A stretch of DNA of 64,000 bases from the NCBI RefSeq assembly GCF_004135285.1, contig NZ_CP035494.1, positions 1,798,001 to 1,862,000 on the forward strand, in the 5' to 3' direction. Shown piece by piece: positions 53,720 through 62,799 of this stretch (within the stretch, counting starts at the first letter, position 1; every line of letters begins with the position of its first letter). Made by a program: the position numbers and the translations under genes. The notes beneath the pieces are model-generated. The model did not search any database. It saw nothing but the letters and a program-made list of their open reading frames with translations, and was not told the DNA's origin. The stretch comes from Microbacterium protaetiae. Lineage in GTDB: Bacteria > Actinomycetota > Actinomycetes > Actinomycetales > Microbacteriaceae.

Positions 53720-56700
53720 ATGCACCACAACGACAAGCTGTCTCTCAAGCGCATCGACCGGATCACCCGCGATCGGCTCGTTCCGGCACGGTACCGGGCC
53801 AGCGAACCGGTGACGGTCACCGCGTGGGAGGTGCCCGGCGAGCCGGTTCGATTCGAGGATGCCGCGAGCCAGGAGTTCGCGCCATTCGACGTCGGCACCG
53901 CCTGGGGGCGGCCCTGGGGCACCGTGTGGTTCCACGTCACCGGCGACGTGCCACCCGAATGGCTCGAGACACCGGTCACAAGCGTCGAACTGTGCGTCGA
54001 CCTCGGATTCGATTCGTCTCAGCCGGGCTTCCAGGCCGAGGCGCTCGTCTACCGCCCCGACGGGTCGATCGTGAAGGCCATCGAGCCGCGCAACGCCACG
54101 GTGCCCGTCGAGGCGGCGCATCTCGATCTGTACATCGAGGCGGCGGGCAACCCCAGCGTTGCAGGGCAATTCACCTTCGAGCCCACGCCGCTGGGTGATG
54201 CGGCGACCGCGGGAACCGAGCCGATCTACCAGCTGCGGCAGTGCGAGCTGAAACTGCTCGACCGCCAGGTCTGGGAGCTCGAGCAAGACGTCTGGGCACT
54301 GCGCGGTCTCGTCGACCAGCTCGATCCGCAGCGCACCCGGCACGCCCGCGTGCTCGCCGCCCTCGGGCGAGCCGTCGATGCGCTCGACCCCGACGATGTC
54401 GCCGGCACGGCGCCGCATGCGCGGGCGCAGCTGGCCGACGTGCTCGCGGCGCCGGCCGCGGCATCCAGTCACGTCGTCTACGCCACCGGGCATGCGCATA
54501 TCGACTCCGCGTGGCTGTGGCCGGTGCGCGAGACGGTGCGCAAGGTCGCCCGGACCTTCGCGAACGTGCTCGACCTGATCGACCGCGACGACGACTTCGT
54601 CTTCGCCGCATCGTCGGCGCAGCAGTACGCCTGGATGAAGCAGTACTACCCCCGGCTTTTCGCGCGCATCGCCGATGCCGTGCGCAGCGGCCGGTTCGTG
54701 CCGGTGGGCGGCATGTGGGTCGAGTCCGACACGAACATGCCGGGGTCCGAAGCGCTGGCCCGGCAGTTCATCGAGGGCAAGCGCTTCTTCATCGAAGAGT
54801 TCGGCGTCGAACCGCTCGACGTGTGGCTGCCCGACTCGTTCGGGTACTCCGGCGCGCTGCCGCAGATCATCACCGAGGCGGGCTCGCGGTGGTTTCTCAC
54901 GCAGAAGATCTCGTGGAACGAGACGAACCGGATGCCGCACCACACCTTCTTGTGGGAGGGCATCGACGGCACGCGGGTGTTCACGCACTTCCCGCCCGTC
55001 GACACCTACACCGCCGAACTGTCGGCCGCCGAGCTCGCCCGCGCCGAGCGGCAGTTCGCCGAGAAGGCCGAGGCGTCGATGTCACTCGTGCCGTTCGGGT
55101 GGGGCGACGGGGGAGGCGGGCCCACCCGGGAGATGATCGCCGCCGCGCGGCGCACCGCCGACCTGGAGGGGTCGCCGAAGGTGCGGCTGGCCTCGCCCGA
55201 GCAGTTCTTCCGCGACGCCGAGGCCGAGTACCGCCACCCGCCGGTGTGGTCGGGAGAGCTGTACCTGGAGTACCACCGCGGCACGTACAGCGCGCAGGCG
55301 CGCACGAAGCGCGGCAACCGGCGCTGCGAGCACCTGCTGCGCGCCGCCGAGCTGTGGGCGACGCTGGCCACGGTGCGGGTGGAGGCGGAGTATCCGACGG
55401 AGCGGCTGCGGTCGCTGTGGCAGACGGTGCTGCTGCAGCAGTTCCACGACATCCTGCCCGGCACTTCGATCGCATGGGTGCATCAGGAGGCCGAGCGCAC
55501 CTACGCACGCGTCGAGCGGGAGCTGCACGAGATCATCACCGCGGCGCTTTCTGCGCTGGCCGGGCCGGGGGATCTGGCACTGACGGCCAACGCAGCGCCG
55601 GTGACGCTGGGCGGCGTGGCGGCGATGGGGGCTGCCGTCGCGCCGCCCGCCCCGGTGATCGAACCGCGTCCGGTGGGCGATGAGTGGGTCTTCGAGCACC
55701 CGCGTACGATATGGACGATCGATGCGCGGGGAATCGTCGTGGGCGGGCGGGACCGGGATGCCGCGCGCGAGCTGGTCGCGGCATCCCACCCGCTCGGCGT
55801 CCTGCAGCTGTTCCGTGACACTCCGCGCGATTGGGATGCCTGGAACATCGATCACGAAGACTTCGCCCTGGTCACCGAACTGCTCGATGTCGATGTGATC
55901 GGCGTCAGCGACGACGGCGCGGGGCTTGTCGTCACGCGCACGTTCGGCGCCTCGCGGGTGGAGCAGGAGTACCGGGTCGACGGTGAGACGGGCGCGCTCG
56001 ATGTCACGGTGCGCGTCGATTGGCATGAGCGGCAGCGGATGCTGAAGCTCGCGTTTCCGCTGCAGTTGCGCGCCGAGCGGGCCGAGTCCGAGATCCAGTT
56101 CGGACACATCGCGCGCGACGTGCACGCGAACACGACCTGGGATGCCGCGAAGTTCGAGACCGTCGCGCACCGCTGGATCCGTCTGGCCGAAGGGGACTAC
56201 GGCGTCGCGATAGCGAACGATTCCAGCTATGGGCACGATGTGCATCGCCCCGGTGGAGCCGCCGGCGGGCGGACGACGACCGCGCGCGTCACGCTCGTGC
56301 GCGCGCCGCTGTTCCCCGACCCGCAGGCGGATCAGGGCGCGCACGAGTTTCGAGTGTCGATCGCGCCGGGCGCCGATGTGGGCGCCGCTGTGCACCACGG
56401 GTTCCGGCTCAACCTGCCGCCGGTCGCGTTGCGCGGCGGAGCGCAGATCGAGTCGGCGCTGTCGGTCGAGGGCGCCGGCGTCATCGTCGAGGCCGTCAAG
56501 CTCGCCGACGACGGCTCTGGCGACGTCATCGTGCGCGTTTATGAGGGCTTCGGCACCGCCAGGTCGGCCGATCTGCGCCCAGGCTTCGCCTGGACGAAAG
56601 TGGCACAGGTCGATCTGCTCGAGCGCACGGTCGGTGGGGAAGCGATCGTGCGCTCGGTCGAGGGTGCCGTCACGGTGCGCCTGCGGGCTTTCCAACTGAC

Positions 56701-56722
56701 GACGCTGCGCTTCGCGAGATGA
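53720..56722 (+). CDS. Glycoside hydrolase family 38 alpha-mannosidase
   Basis: A 1000-residue cytoplasmic GH38 alpha-mannosidase without a signal peptide. The metal-binding His and Asp lie in ATGHAHIDSAWLWP, the nucleophile Asp in WLPDSFGYSGALPQI, and a further metal His in LLQQFHDILPGTSI. C-terminal beta-domains follow (FALVTELLDVDVIGV ... AFPLQLRAERAESEIQFG). It removes mannose from imported oligosaccharides. A hypothetical gene starts 7 bases after the stop. Confidence 0.94.
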   Translation: MHHNDKLSLKRIDRITRDRLVPARYRASEPVTVTAWEVPGEPVRFEDAASQEFAPFDVGTAWGRPWGTVWFHVTGDVPPEWLETPVTSVELCVDLGFDSSQPGFQAEALVYRPDGSIVKAIEPRNATVPVEAAHLDLYIEAAGNPSVAGQFTFEPTPLGDAATAGTEPIYQLRQCELKLLDRQVWELEQDVWALRGLVDQLDPQRTRHARVLAALGRAVDALDPDDVAGTAPHARAQLADVLAAPAAASSHVVYATGHAHIDSAWLWPVRETVRKVARTFANVLDLIDRDDDFVFAASSAQQYAWMKQYYPRLFARIADAVRSGRFVPVGGMWVESDTNMPGSEALARQFIEGKRFFIEEFGVEPLDVWLPDSFGYSGALPQIITEAGSRWFLTQKISWNETNRMPHHTFLWEGIDGTRVFTHFPPVDTYTAELSAAELARAERQFAEKAEASMSLVPFGWGDGGGGPTREMIAAARRTADLEGSPKVRLASPEQFFRDAEAEYRHPPVWSGELYLEYHRGTYSAQARTKRGNRRCEHLLRAAELWATLATVRVEAEYPTERLRSLWQTVLLQQFHDILPGTSIAWVHQEAERTYARVERELHEIITAALSALAGPGDLALTANAAPVTLGGVAAMGAAVAPPAPVIEPRPVGDEWVFEHPRTIWTIDARGIVVGGRDRDAARELVAASHPLGVLQLFRDTPRDWDAWNIDHEDFALVTELLDVDVIGVSDDGAGLVVTRTFGASRVEQEYRVDGETGALDVTVRVDWHERQRMLKLAFPLQLRAERAESEIQFGHIARDVHANTTWDAAKFETVAHRWIRLAEGDYGVAIANDSSYGHDVHRPGGAAGGRTTTARVTLVRAPLFPDPQADQGAHEFRVSIAPGADVGAAVHHGFRLNLPPVALRGGAQIESALSVEGAGVIVEAVKLADDGSGDVIVRVYEGFGTARSADLRPGFAWTKVAQVDLLERTVGGEAIVRSVEGAVTVRLRAFQLTTLRFAR

Positions 56723-56729
56723 TGGTCAG

Positions 56730-57026
56730 GTGCCCACACGCCGCATCGAACTGACCCTGCGCAAGCCATGGTTCGCCCTCTACGCCGGGGTCAGACCCAC
56801 GGTCGTCATCGCCGGGCGCGGGCACCCCGTGCAGTGGGGAGTGGGCACCTGGCAGGTGCCATCCGACGAGACCGTCGTGATCGGCGCCTTCCTGTTCAAT
56901 CGGTTGTGGCACTTCGGTCAGGCAGAGTTCTCAGTAGAGCCGGGTGACCCGTTGACGCTCGTGTACCGCGCACCGGCGCTCCCGTTCATGCGTGGCAGGA
57001 TCAGGCCGCAGGCAGCGACTGCCTAG
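56730..57026 (+). CDS. Hypothetical small beta-rich protein
   Basis: A 98-residue protein starting at GTG 56730, 7 bases after the GH38 stop, so likely cotranscribed. It reads RRIELTLRKPWFALYAGVRP, GRGHPVQWGVGTWQVPSDE and VVIGAFLFNRLWHFGQAEF: short beta-strands with many aromatic residues. No membrane helix is clear. Not recognised. Confidence 0.6.
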   Translation: MPTRRIELTLRKPWFALYAGVRPTVVIAGRGHPVQWGVGTWQVPSDETVVIGAFLFNRLWHFGQAEFSVEPGDPLTLVYRAPALPFMRGRIRPQAATA

Positions 57027-57037
57027 ACTCGATCATC

Positions 57038-57574
57038 ATGGCCATCGGCGCAGTCATCCACACATTCGCGGTGTACCTGGCAGACGTCGACCGCGGCGTC
57101 TACGAAGAGATCACGCTGCGCGTGGCACGGCAGTCCTCTGAGACCGACGCGTTCATGATCACCCGGGTACTGGCGTACTGCCTCGAGTTCGAAGAGGGCA
57201 TCGCCTTCAGCGAGGGAATAGCGTCGGCCGACGAGCCGGCGGTGCTGGTGCGCGACAGAACGGGGGCGGTGACCGCCTGGATCGAAGTGGGGTCTCCGGA
57301 TGCCGCTCGCCTGCACTTCGGCAGCAAGCTCGCCGATCGCACCGTGGTGTACACCCACCGTGATCCCGCCAAGGTGATCGCGCAGTGGGCGGGAAAGACC
57401 ATCCACCGCGCCGACGAGATCGTCGTGCACAGCTTTGACCGCGGCTTCGTCGACGACGCGGCCGCCGTGCTCGAGCGGCGCAACACCATGACGGTGTCGG
57501 TCACCGAGCGGCAGCTCTACCTCGAACTCAACGGGACGACGCTGTCCAGCGGCATCCATGATCATGCGATCTGA
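57038..57574 (+). CDS. yaeQ: YaeQ family protein
   Basis: A 178-residue YaeQ protein (PD-(D/E)XK-like fold of unknown function). Diagnostic sequence: VYEEITLRVARQSSETDAFMITRVLAYCLEFEEGIAFS split by family-conserved residues, WIEVGSPDAARLHFGSKLADR, VVYTHRDP and the C-terminal RQLYLEL. The candidate active-site Asp/Glu residues of the D-X-(E)-V-G segment are present (TAWIEVG). It starts 11 bases after the previous stop. Confidence 0.92.
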   Translation: MAIGAVIHTFAVYLADVDRGVYEEITLRVARQSSETDAFMITRVLAYCLEFEEGIAFSEGIASADEPAVLVRDRTGAVTAWIEVGSPDAARLHFGSKLADRTVVYTHRDPAKVIAQWAGKTIHRADEIVVHSFDRGFVDDAAAVLERRNTMTVSVTERQLYLELNGTTLSSGIHDHAI

Positions 57575-57577
57575 GAC

Positions 57578-58369
57578 TCAGAGCATCGCCGTGAGCACCC
57601 CGCCATCGGCGCGCAGAGCCGCCCCGTTCGTCGCGGATGAGAGCGGGCTGGCCAGGTAGAGCGCGAGCTGGGCGATCTCATCCGGATCGATGAACCGCTG
57701 CAGCAGCGTCGTCTGGTTGGCGCCGATCACCGCCGCCTTCACCTCGTCGGCCGGCATCCCCTGCGCCTGTGCGATCTCGTGGATGGATGCGGCGACGCCG
57801 TCGGAGTAGGTCGGGCCGCCGAGAATCGTGTTCACGGTCACGGCGGTGCCACGAGTGAGCTTGGCCAGCCCGTTGCTCAGGGCGATCATGCCCGCCTTCG
57901 TCACGCCGTAGTGCACCATGTCGGCGGGAACGTTGACCCCAGATTCGCTGCTGATGAAGATGATGCGTCCTCGGCCGGCGGCCAGCATGCGGGGCAGCAC
58001 GTATCGAGAAAGGCGGATGCTGCTCATCAGGTTGACCTCGAAGACGCGATGCCAATCGGCGTCGGTGACATCTTCGAAGGCCTTGAGCTCGAAGAGCCCG
58101 AGGTTGTTCACGAGGATGTCGATGTCATCGAGCCGCGGCAGCAGTCGCTGAACGGCCTCGGGGTCTTCGAAGTCGGCCGCGATGCCCGAGACATCGGCAC
58201 CGGGGACTGCGGCGGCGAGCTTGCCGACCGCGGCCTCGACGCGCTCGGCGGTGCGCCCATTGAGAATGACGGAAGAACCTTCCGTGGCGAGGGCCTTCGC
58301 GATGGCGTATCCGATGCCTTGCGTCGATCCGCTCACGAAGGTCTTCTTGCCGGTCAATCTCAGGTCCAT
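57578..58369 (-). CDS. SDR-family oxidoreductase
   Basis: A 263-residue classical short-chain dehydrogenase: cofactor motif GSTQGIGYAIAKAL, NNLGLFELK, catalytic ISSESGV Ser and YGVTK Tyr-Lys, and GGPTYSDGV after the Tyr. It is divergent from a MarR-type gene, with three CAAGTGAA half-sites between them, so its expression is probably repressed by that regulator. Substrate unknown. Confidence 0.9.
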   Translation of the reverse strand: MDLRLTGKKTFVSGSTQGIGYAIAKALATEGSSVILNGRTAERVEAAVGKLAAAVPGADVSGIAADFEDPEAVQRLLPRLDDIDILVNNLGLFELKAFEDVTDADWHRVFEVNLMSSIRLSRYVLPRMLAAGRGRIIFISSESGVNVPADMVHYGVTKAGMIALSNGLAKLTRGTAVTVNTILGGPTYSDGVAASIHEIAQAQGMPADEVKAAVIGANQTTLLQRFIDPDEIAQLALYLASPLSSATNGAALRADGGVLTAML

Positions 58370-58406
58370 GTCGCTCCCGTACTCGTCGGTCGTTTACTTT
58401 CGCAGT

Positions 58407-58446
58407 CAAGTGAATCTAGCTGTATTCACTTGCTTGTTCAAGTGAA
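58407..58446. promoter_or_regulatory. MarR operator region with three CAAGTGAA half-sites
   Basis: CAAGTGAA (58407) and TTCACTTG (58425-58432) form a perfect inverted repeat with a 10-base centre; a third direct CAAGTGAA lies at 58439-58446. It sits between the divergent SDR and MarR genes. Confidence 0.75.
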
Positions 58447-58475
58447 AGGGGTCGTTGGTCGCGTAGTCTTCACGC

Positions 58476-58961
58476 ATGCCCGATCTCGAACGTGCCGCCG
58501 TTCTCAGCGCGGATGACCTGGAGACGTGGTCGGCGCTGGCCACCGTCTTGGAGTGGCTGCCAGCCGCGCTCGATGCTCAGCTCGTGCGTGACTCTCACCT
58601 GACGCACTTCGAATACGGCATCCTTTTCGCGCTCGCCGATGCCCCTGACAGGACTCTTCGCATGAGCGTGCTCGCCGGGTATGCGAACAGCTCACTCTCG
58701 CGTTTGTCGCGTGCGGCATCCCGACTTGAAGCGCGGGGGTGGGTGCGTCGCGTCGCCGATCCCGACGACGGGCGCTCCACCCTGGCGAGTCTGACCGATG
58801 CCGGGATGGCGGTCTTCGACGAGGCGACGCCGGGTCACGTGCAGACGGTTCATCGGCTGGTCTTGGATGTGCTGACGCAATCCCAGACCCGGCAGTTGCG
58901 CGAGATAAGTCGCCGGATAGCGGGGGCGATCCGCGACGAGCAGGGATGGCGGCCGAGCTAG
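58476..58961 (+). CDS. MarR-family transcriptional regulator
   Basis: A 161-residue winged-helix regulator: THFEYGILFALADAPDRTLRM, the recognition helix YANSSLSRLSRAASRLEARGW and the wing RVADPDDGRSTLASL. It is divergent from the SDR gene and likely regulates both through the CAAGTGAA sites. ATG 58476 is used. Confidence 0.9.
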   Translation: MPDLERAAVLSADDLETWSALATVLEWLPAALDAQLVRDSHLTHFEYGILFALADAPDRTLRMSVLAGYANSSLSRLSRAASRLEARGWVRRVADPDDGRSTLASLTDAGMAVFDEATPGHVQTVHRLVLDVLTQSQTRQLREISRRIAGAIRDEQGWRPS

Positions 58962-59078
58962 CGGGCGCGGGCGAGTTCACGTCGGCAGGCTCGGCTGTGC
59001 TCCGAAGTGTCACCGTCACTCTGCCCGTGACACATCGAGGCCGCGCTCACGCAGCTGGGACACATCACAGGCGCGGCG

Positions 59079-60017
59079 CTACGCGGAATCGCGACGGATG
59101 ATCTGTGTCGGCGCAGGTTGGGTGGTGCCCGGGTCACGTCCGAGCGCGACACGAGCGGCGCGGCGACCGTATGCTTCGGCATCGATGTGCACCGTCGTCA
59201 GGCAAGGATGCCAGAGTGCGCCGTAGCGGTCGTCATCGAAGCCGATGACGGCGATCTCTGAGGGCACATCCACCCGTAGTTCGGCGAGAGCGCTGAGGGC
59301 GATCAGTGCCGTGTTGTCGTCGAATGCGGCGATCGCGGACACCGACGGATGCCGCATCCTCATCGCCGTGAGCGCCGCGCCGGCGTCATCCCGATCGTCA
59401 CCGACATCGACCTCGACGGGCGGCCGCAGGCCAAGTGTCCGCGCCGCTTCGCGTGCATGATCGAGACGCAGCGAGGCAAAGCGCGCGGTGACGCCTGTCG
59501 TCGGCATGGCGATGGCGATCTCACGATGGCCGCGATCGGCGAGATAGTGCAGTTGGGCGAACACATGCGCGGCCAAGCCGTCGATCCAGCCTCCCTCCCA
59601 GCCGGCGTCGTCACCGGTATAGACCACTCCGAGGTCCAAGATCGCACGGGGCGCGAAGGCGTCGATGACCTCGGGATGGATGCTGCCCCCTTCGCGTCCG
59701 TGCGCGACGAGCAGAGCGTGATCGTACGATCGCAGCTCGTCTTCGAGCCCTGAGATGAAGCTGTCCAGGCTGCGTCCGGAAGGCAGGCCCGCGGTGCTGA
59801 GCAAGACCGTGCGCGAGGCTCCCTCTCGAAGGGCGCGAGCGATGTGATGCGGACGATAGCCGAGCCGCCGCGCGGCCTCACGGACTCGCTGGCTGGTCTC
59901 GGGCGAGATCGACTGACCGGGGGTCTCGTTCAGAACGAAGCTCACGGTCGCGGGCGACACGTGGCTCTCGCGCGCGACATCTCTGAGGGTCGCGCGCGAC
60001 GCGGGTGTGTCGGCCAT
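59079..60017 (-). CDS. LacI-family transcriptional regulator
   Basis: A 312-residue repressor: the HTH TLRDVARESHVSPATVSFVLNE and hinge RLGYRPHHIARALR at the N-terminus, and a periplasmic-binding-like ligand domain with GIDDRYGALWHPCLTTVHID-type ending (here IGFDDDRYGALWHPCLTTV). ATG 60017 (MADTPASRATL) is preferred over longer options. It is divergent from the MDR dehydrogenase, which it probably controls. Confidence 0.92.
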   Translation of the reverse strand: MADTPASRATLRDVARESHVSPATVSFVLNETPGQSISPETSQRVREAARRLGYRPHHIARALREGASRTVLLSTAGLPSGRSLDSFISGLEDELRSYDHALLVAHGREGGSIHPEVIDAFAPRAILDLGVVYTGDDAGWEGGWIDGLAAHVFAQLHYLADRGHREIAIAMPTTGVTARFASLRLDHAREAARTLGLRPPVEVDVGDDRDDAGAALTAMRMRHPSVSAIAAFDDNTALIALSALAELRVDVPSEIAVIGFDDDRYGALWHPCLTTVHIDAEAYGRRAARVALGRDPGTTQPAPTQIIRRDSA

Positions 60018-60039
60018 GTCCCGATGGTAGCTGGTACTA

Positions 60040-60055
60040 ATTCGATTTAGCGAAT
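60040..60055. promoter_or_regulatory. Candidate LacI-type operator
   Basis: ATTCG-6 bases-CGAAT, in the 88-bp spacer between the LacI and dehydrogenase genes. It lacks the usual central CG, so it is only a candidate. Confidence 0.45.
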
Positions 60056-60105
60056 AGCATGAGACTGCGCCGGCAAGGCGTGCATCCGAAGCGGAGGAGA
60101 CCGTC

Positions 60106-61122
60106 ATGAAATCCGTCTACGTCACCGGCCCCGGCACCAACGGTTGGGTCGACATCGACACGCCGGTCACGGGCGACCACGATGTGCTGCTGACGGTGAA
60201 GGCATGCGGCATCTGCGGTTCGGACGCGTTCTATACCCAGGTGGGTGGGATTCCCCCGCGCGAGGGTGCCACGCCGCTCGGGCACGAGCCGGCGGCAGAG
60301 GTCGCTGCCATCGGCTCAAAAGTGAGCGGCATCGAGGTCGGGGATCACGTCGTGATCGACACCACCGCGTTCGTGGACGGCTATCTCGGCTCGGGCGGCG
60401 CGCAGGGCGCGCTGTCGGAATATGTGCTCGTGAAGGACTTCGAACCGGGAAAGCAGTTGAAGGTCATTCCGGATCACATCCCGTGGCACGTGGCGGCACT
60501 GAACGAGCCGATGGCTGTCGCCTATCACGCCGTCAACCGCACGCAACCCGAACCCGGCGACAAGATCGTCATCTTCGGTGCCGGTCCGATCGGGCTTGGC
60601 GCGCTTCTGGGATATCGTCGTCGCGGTGCCGGCCACATCGTCGTTGTCGACATCATCTCCTCGCGACTCGACAAGGCCCTTGAGATCGGTGCCGACGCGG
60701 TCATCAACTCCGCCGAAGAGGATGTCGTTGCCCGGCTCGTGGAGCTTCACGGTGACGGGACGAGCGCGATCGTGCACGGCACCCGTTCGGGAACAGACGT
60801 CTTCCTCGATGCCGCCGGCGTGCCGTCCGTGGTGCAGACGGCGGCGGGATTGGCCAAGCACGGCGCCACTCTCGGGATCGTGGCGGTGCACAAGAAACCG
60901 GTGGAACTCGACTTTCCGAACCTGCTGCCCACCGAGCTGACGATCGTCTGGTCCGTCGCCTATCCGACCGAGATCTTCGAAGTCACCGACGACATCATCG
61001 AGAACTGGGAGAAGTATGCGCTGATCGTGAGCGACACCCTTCCCTTCGACAGGGCCCTCGACGCACTCGAGCTGGCGAAGACTCCGGGCGCCGCAGACAA
61101 GGTCGTCGTCACGTTCGACTGA
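60106..61122 (+). CDS. Zinc-type alcohol dehydrogenase (MDR) family protein
   Basis: A 338-residue medium-chain dehydrogenase, sorbitol/threonine dehydrogenase-like. The catalytic-zinc site shows CGICGSD and GHEPAAEV with the Glu-containing His motif. The Rossmann motif is VIFGAGPIGLGALLG. The structural zinc Cys cluster usual after GDHV is missing: the segment VIDTTAFVDGYLGSGGAQ has no Cys. This also occurs in some polyol dehydrogenases. The ribosome site GGAGG precedes ATG 60106. Confidence 0.88.
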   Translation: MKSVYVTGPGTNGWVDIDTPVTGDHDVLLTVKACGICGSDAFYTQVGGIPPREGATPLGHEPAAEVAAIGSKVSGIEVGDHVVIDTTAFVDGYLGSGGAQGALSEYVLVKDFEPGKQLKVIPDHIPWHVAALNEPMAVAYHAVNRTQPEPGDKIVIFGAGPIGLGALLGYRRRGAGHIVVVDIISSRLDKALEIGADAVINSAEEDVVARLVELHGDGTSAIVHGTRSGTDVFLDAAGVPSVVQTAAGLAKHGATLGIVAVHKKPVELDFPNLLPTELTIVWSVAYPTEIFEVTDDIIENWEKYALIVSDTLPFDRALDALELAKTPGAADKVVVTFD

Positions 61123-61202
61123 CATCTCACGCGGGGCGTGCCCCGGTCAGCCAGTCCGGCATGCCCTGTCGTGCGTAGGGCGGCGCCACTAGGGTGAGCG
61201 CC

Positions 61203-61574
61203 ATGAACGACTATTCGGGAATGTACGGCCTGGGCTTCGGGGTCTTCGTGGTCATCGTGATCGTCTACCTCGGCACCATCGCTCTGATGCTGTGGATCGG
61301 CTATCTCATCATGCGCACCGCGGTCAAAAACGGCGTGCTCCTCGCTGACGCCGAGCGCGCGCGGCGCGCGGCGTCGTTCCCGCCGGGCTATCCGGGCGGG
61401 CCGGGCTATCCAGGTGCGCCGGGTGGACCTGGTGGACCGGGTGCGCCGGGTGGACCGGGTGCGCCGGGTGGACCTGGTGCGTCGGGTGGACCGGGTGGAC
61501 CTGGTGCGTCGGGTGGACCGGGCGCGCCGGGTGGCCCGGGTGCGCCAGGGGGACCCACACCGCCCATTCGATAG
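61203..61574 (+). CDS. Membrane protein with collagen-like Gly-X-Y tail
   Basis: A 123-residue protein. One long membrane helix (GVFVVIVIVYLGTIALMLWIGYLI) is followed by a short basic stretch and then ~65 residues of Gly-X-Y-like repeats (GGPGAPGGPGAPGGPGASGG type) with Pro in almost every triplet pair. The DNA is a 9-bp-based repeat (GGTGCGCCG/GGTGGACCG), prone to length change. ATG 61203 is used; ATG 61194 is possible. Whether it trimerises like collagen is unknown. Confidence 0.75.
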   Translation: MNDYSGMYGLGFGVFVVIVIVYLGTIALMLWIGYLIMRTAVKNGVLLADAERARRAASFPPGYPGGPGYPGAPGGPGGPGAPGGPGAPGGPGASGGPGGPGASGGPGAPGGPGAPGGPTPPIR

Positions 61575-61775
61575 CGATCGCGTGCGGCATCCCGCACCAG
61601 GGCCTCGGTCTACCGGTCGCGCTCGTCGCGGCGCTTTCGTTGCGATGTCGGGGGCTCGGGCTCGGTGGCACCGACGATGTCGCCGCCGCGCACGTGTTGA
61701 CCGGAGTCGTGATCGTTACGCGGGGCGAGTCTGCGGTTGCCGAGTTCGTGGGGTCGGTGTCCGAGCGGGTCTGAG

Positions 61776-62150
61776 CTATCGCGTCGGCACTATCTGCTTG
61801 CCGAGGGGCATGAGCGAGACCGGCACGAGCTTGAAGTCGGCGATGGCCATCGGAATGCCGATGATCGTGATGCACAGGGCCAGGCCCGACACGATGTGCG
61901 CGATCGCAAGCCACCACCCCGCGAGGATGACCCAGACGACGTTGCCGAGAAAGGCGAACACTCCCGTCGCCTGCTTGTCGACGAGCTGCCGGCCGAACGG
62001 CCACAGCGAGTAGTTCGCGATGCGGAACGACGCTATCGCCCACGGAATCGTGACGATCGGAACGCACAGCAGCACGCCTGCTGCGACGTATCCGAGAAAC
62101 AGCCAGAACCCGGCGAAGATCACCCAGATGATGTTGAGGATCGTGCGCAT
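61776..62150 (-). CDS. YccF domain-containing membrane protein
   Basis: A 124-residue protein with two tandem YccF units, each with a helix pair: NIIWVIFAGFWLFLGYVAAG, then IVTIPWAIASFRIANYSLWPFGRQ; and again NVVWVILAGWWLAIAHIVSG, then IIGIPMAIADFKLVPVSLMPLGK. The repeated PFG(R/K) ending is diagnostic. Function unknown. ATG 62150 is used. The 200 bases between it and the collagen-like gene (61575-61775) hold no supported gene. Confidence 0.92.
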   Translation of the reverse strand: MRTILNIIWVIFAGFWLFLGYVAAGVLLCVPIVTIPWAIASFRIANYSLWPFGRQLVDKQATGVFAFLGNVVWVILAGWWLAIAHIVSGLALCITIIGIPMAIADFKLVPVSLMPLGKQIVPTR

Positions 62151-62338
62151 GGTGCCATCATCGCAGACGCGACGCGGCGCGGCGCGGTGCGGTGAGGTGC
62201 GGCGGGGCCGGGCGTGGTTGCGGTGGGGCGCGTCTGCGGTGGGCGCGGTGCGGCGGGGCCGGGCGTGGTTGCGGCGGGGCGCGTCTGCGGTGGGGTCGTG
62301 CGGTGGGGTTGTGCGGCGGGCCAACGTACGGTGCATTC
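62151..62338. repeat. GC-rich degenerate repeats before array D
   Basis: Units of GGGCGTGGTTGCGGCGGGGC and GCGTCTGCGGTGGG recur; no gene seen. Confidence 0.5.
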
Positions 62339-62611
62339 AGTCGTCACATATGGCCCCCGTTTGTGTGCCGGAGGGGCCATATGCGACGACTGAACGGGGG
62401 GTGCGGGTTTTCGGTCGTCACGTGTGGCCCCCGTGAGGCGGGTGGAGGGGCCATATGCGACGACTGAACGGGGGTGCAGGTTCTCGGTCGTCACGTATGG
62501 CCCCCGCTGGGCGCGCGGAGGGGCCATATGCGACGACTGAACGGGGGCGCTGGTTTTCGGTCGTCACGTATGGCCCCCGCTGGGCGCGTGGAGGGGCCAT
62601 ATGCGACGACT
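62339..62611. repeat. Palindromic-repeat array D (4 units, 74/73/73-bp spacing)
   Basis: Units of 53 bp at 62339, 62413, 62486 and 62559. The right arm GGGGCCATATGCGACGACT is invariant; the left arms vary (AGTCGTCACATATGGCCCC, then GGTCGTCACGTGTGG/ACGTATGG...). Spacers are 21, 20 and 20 bp of the GAACGGGGG-TGCGGGTTTTC type, unlike those of array B. Confidence 0.95.
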
Positions 62612-62612
62612 G

Positions 62613-62760
62613 AAGCCCGGCGCCGCGGGCCAAGCCCGGCGCCGCGGGCCAAGCCCGGCGCCGCGGGCCAAGCCCGGCGCCGCGGGCCAAGCCCGGTGCC
62701 GCAGGCCAAGCCCGGCGCCGCAGGCAAGCGCGGCGCCGCAGGCAAGCGCGGCGCCGGACC
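62613..62760. repeat. 19-bp tandem repeat next to array D
   Basis: Six or so units of AAGCCCGGCGCCGCGGGCC with a 19-bp period, then shorter variants (CAGGCAAGCGCGGCGCCG). It begins directly after the last palindromic unit. Confidence 0.85.
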
Positions 62761-62799
62761 ACCGGTGCGCGACAACGCACCGCGCGCGCAGCGCCGAGT

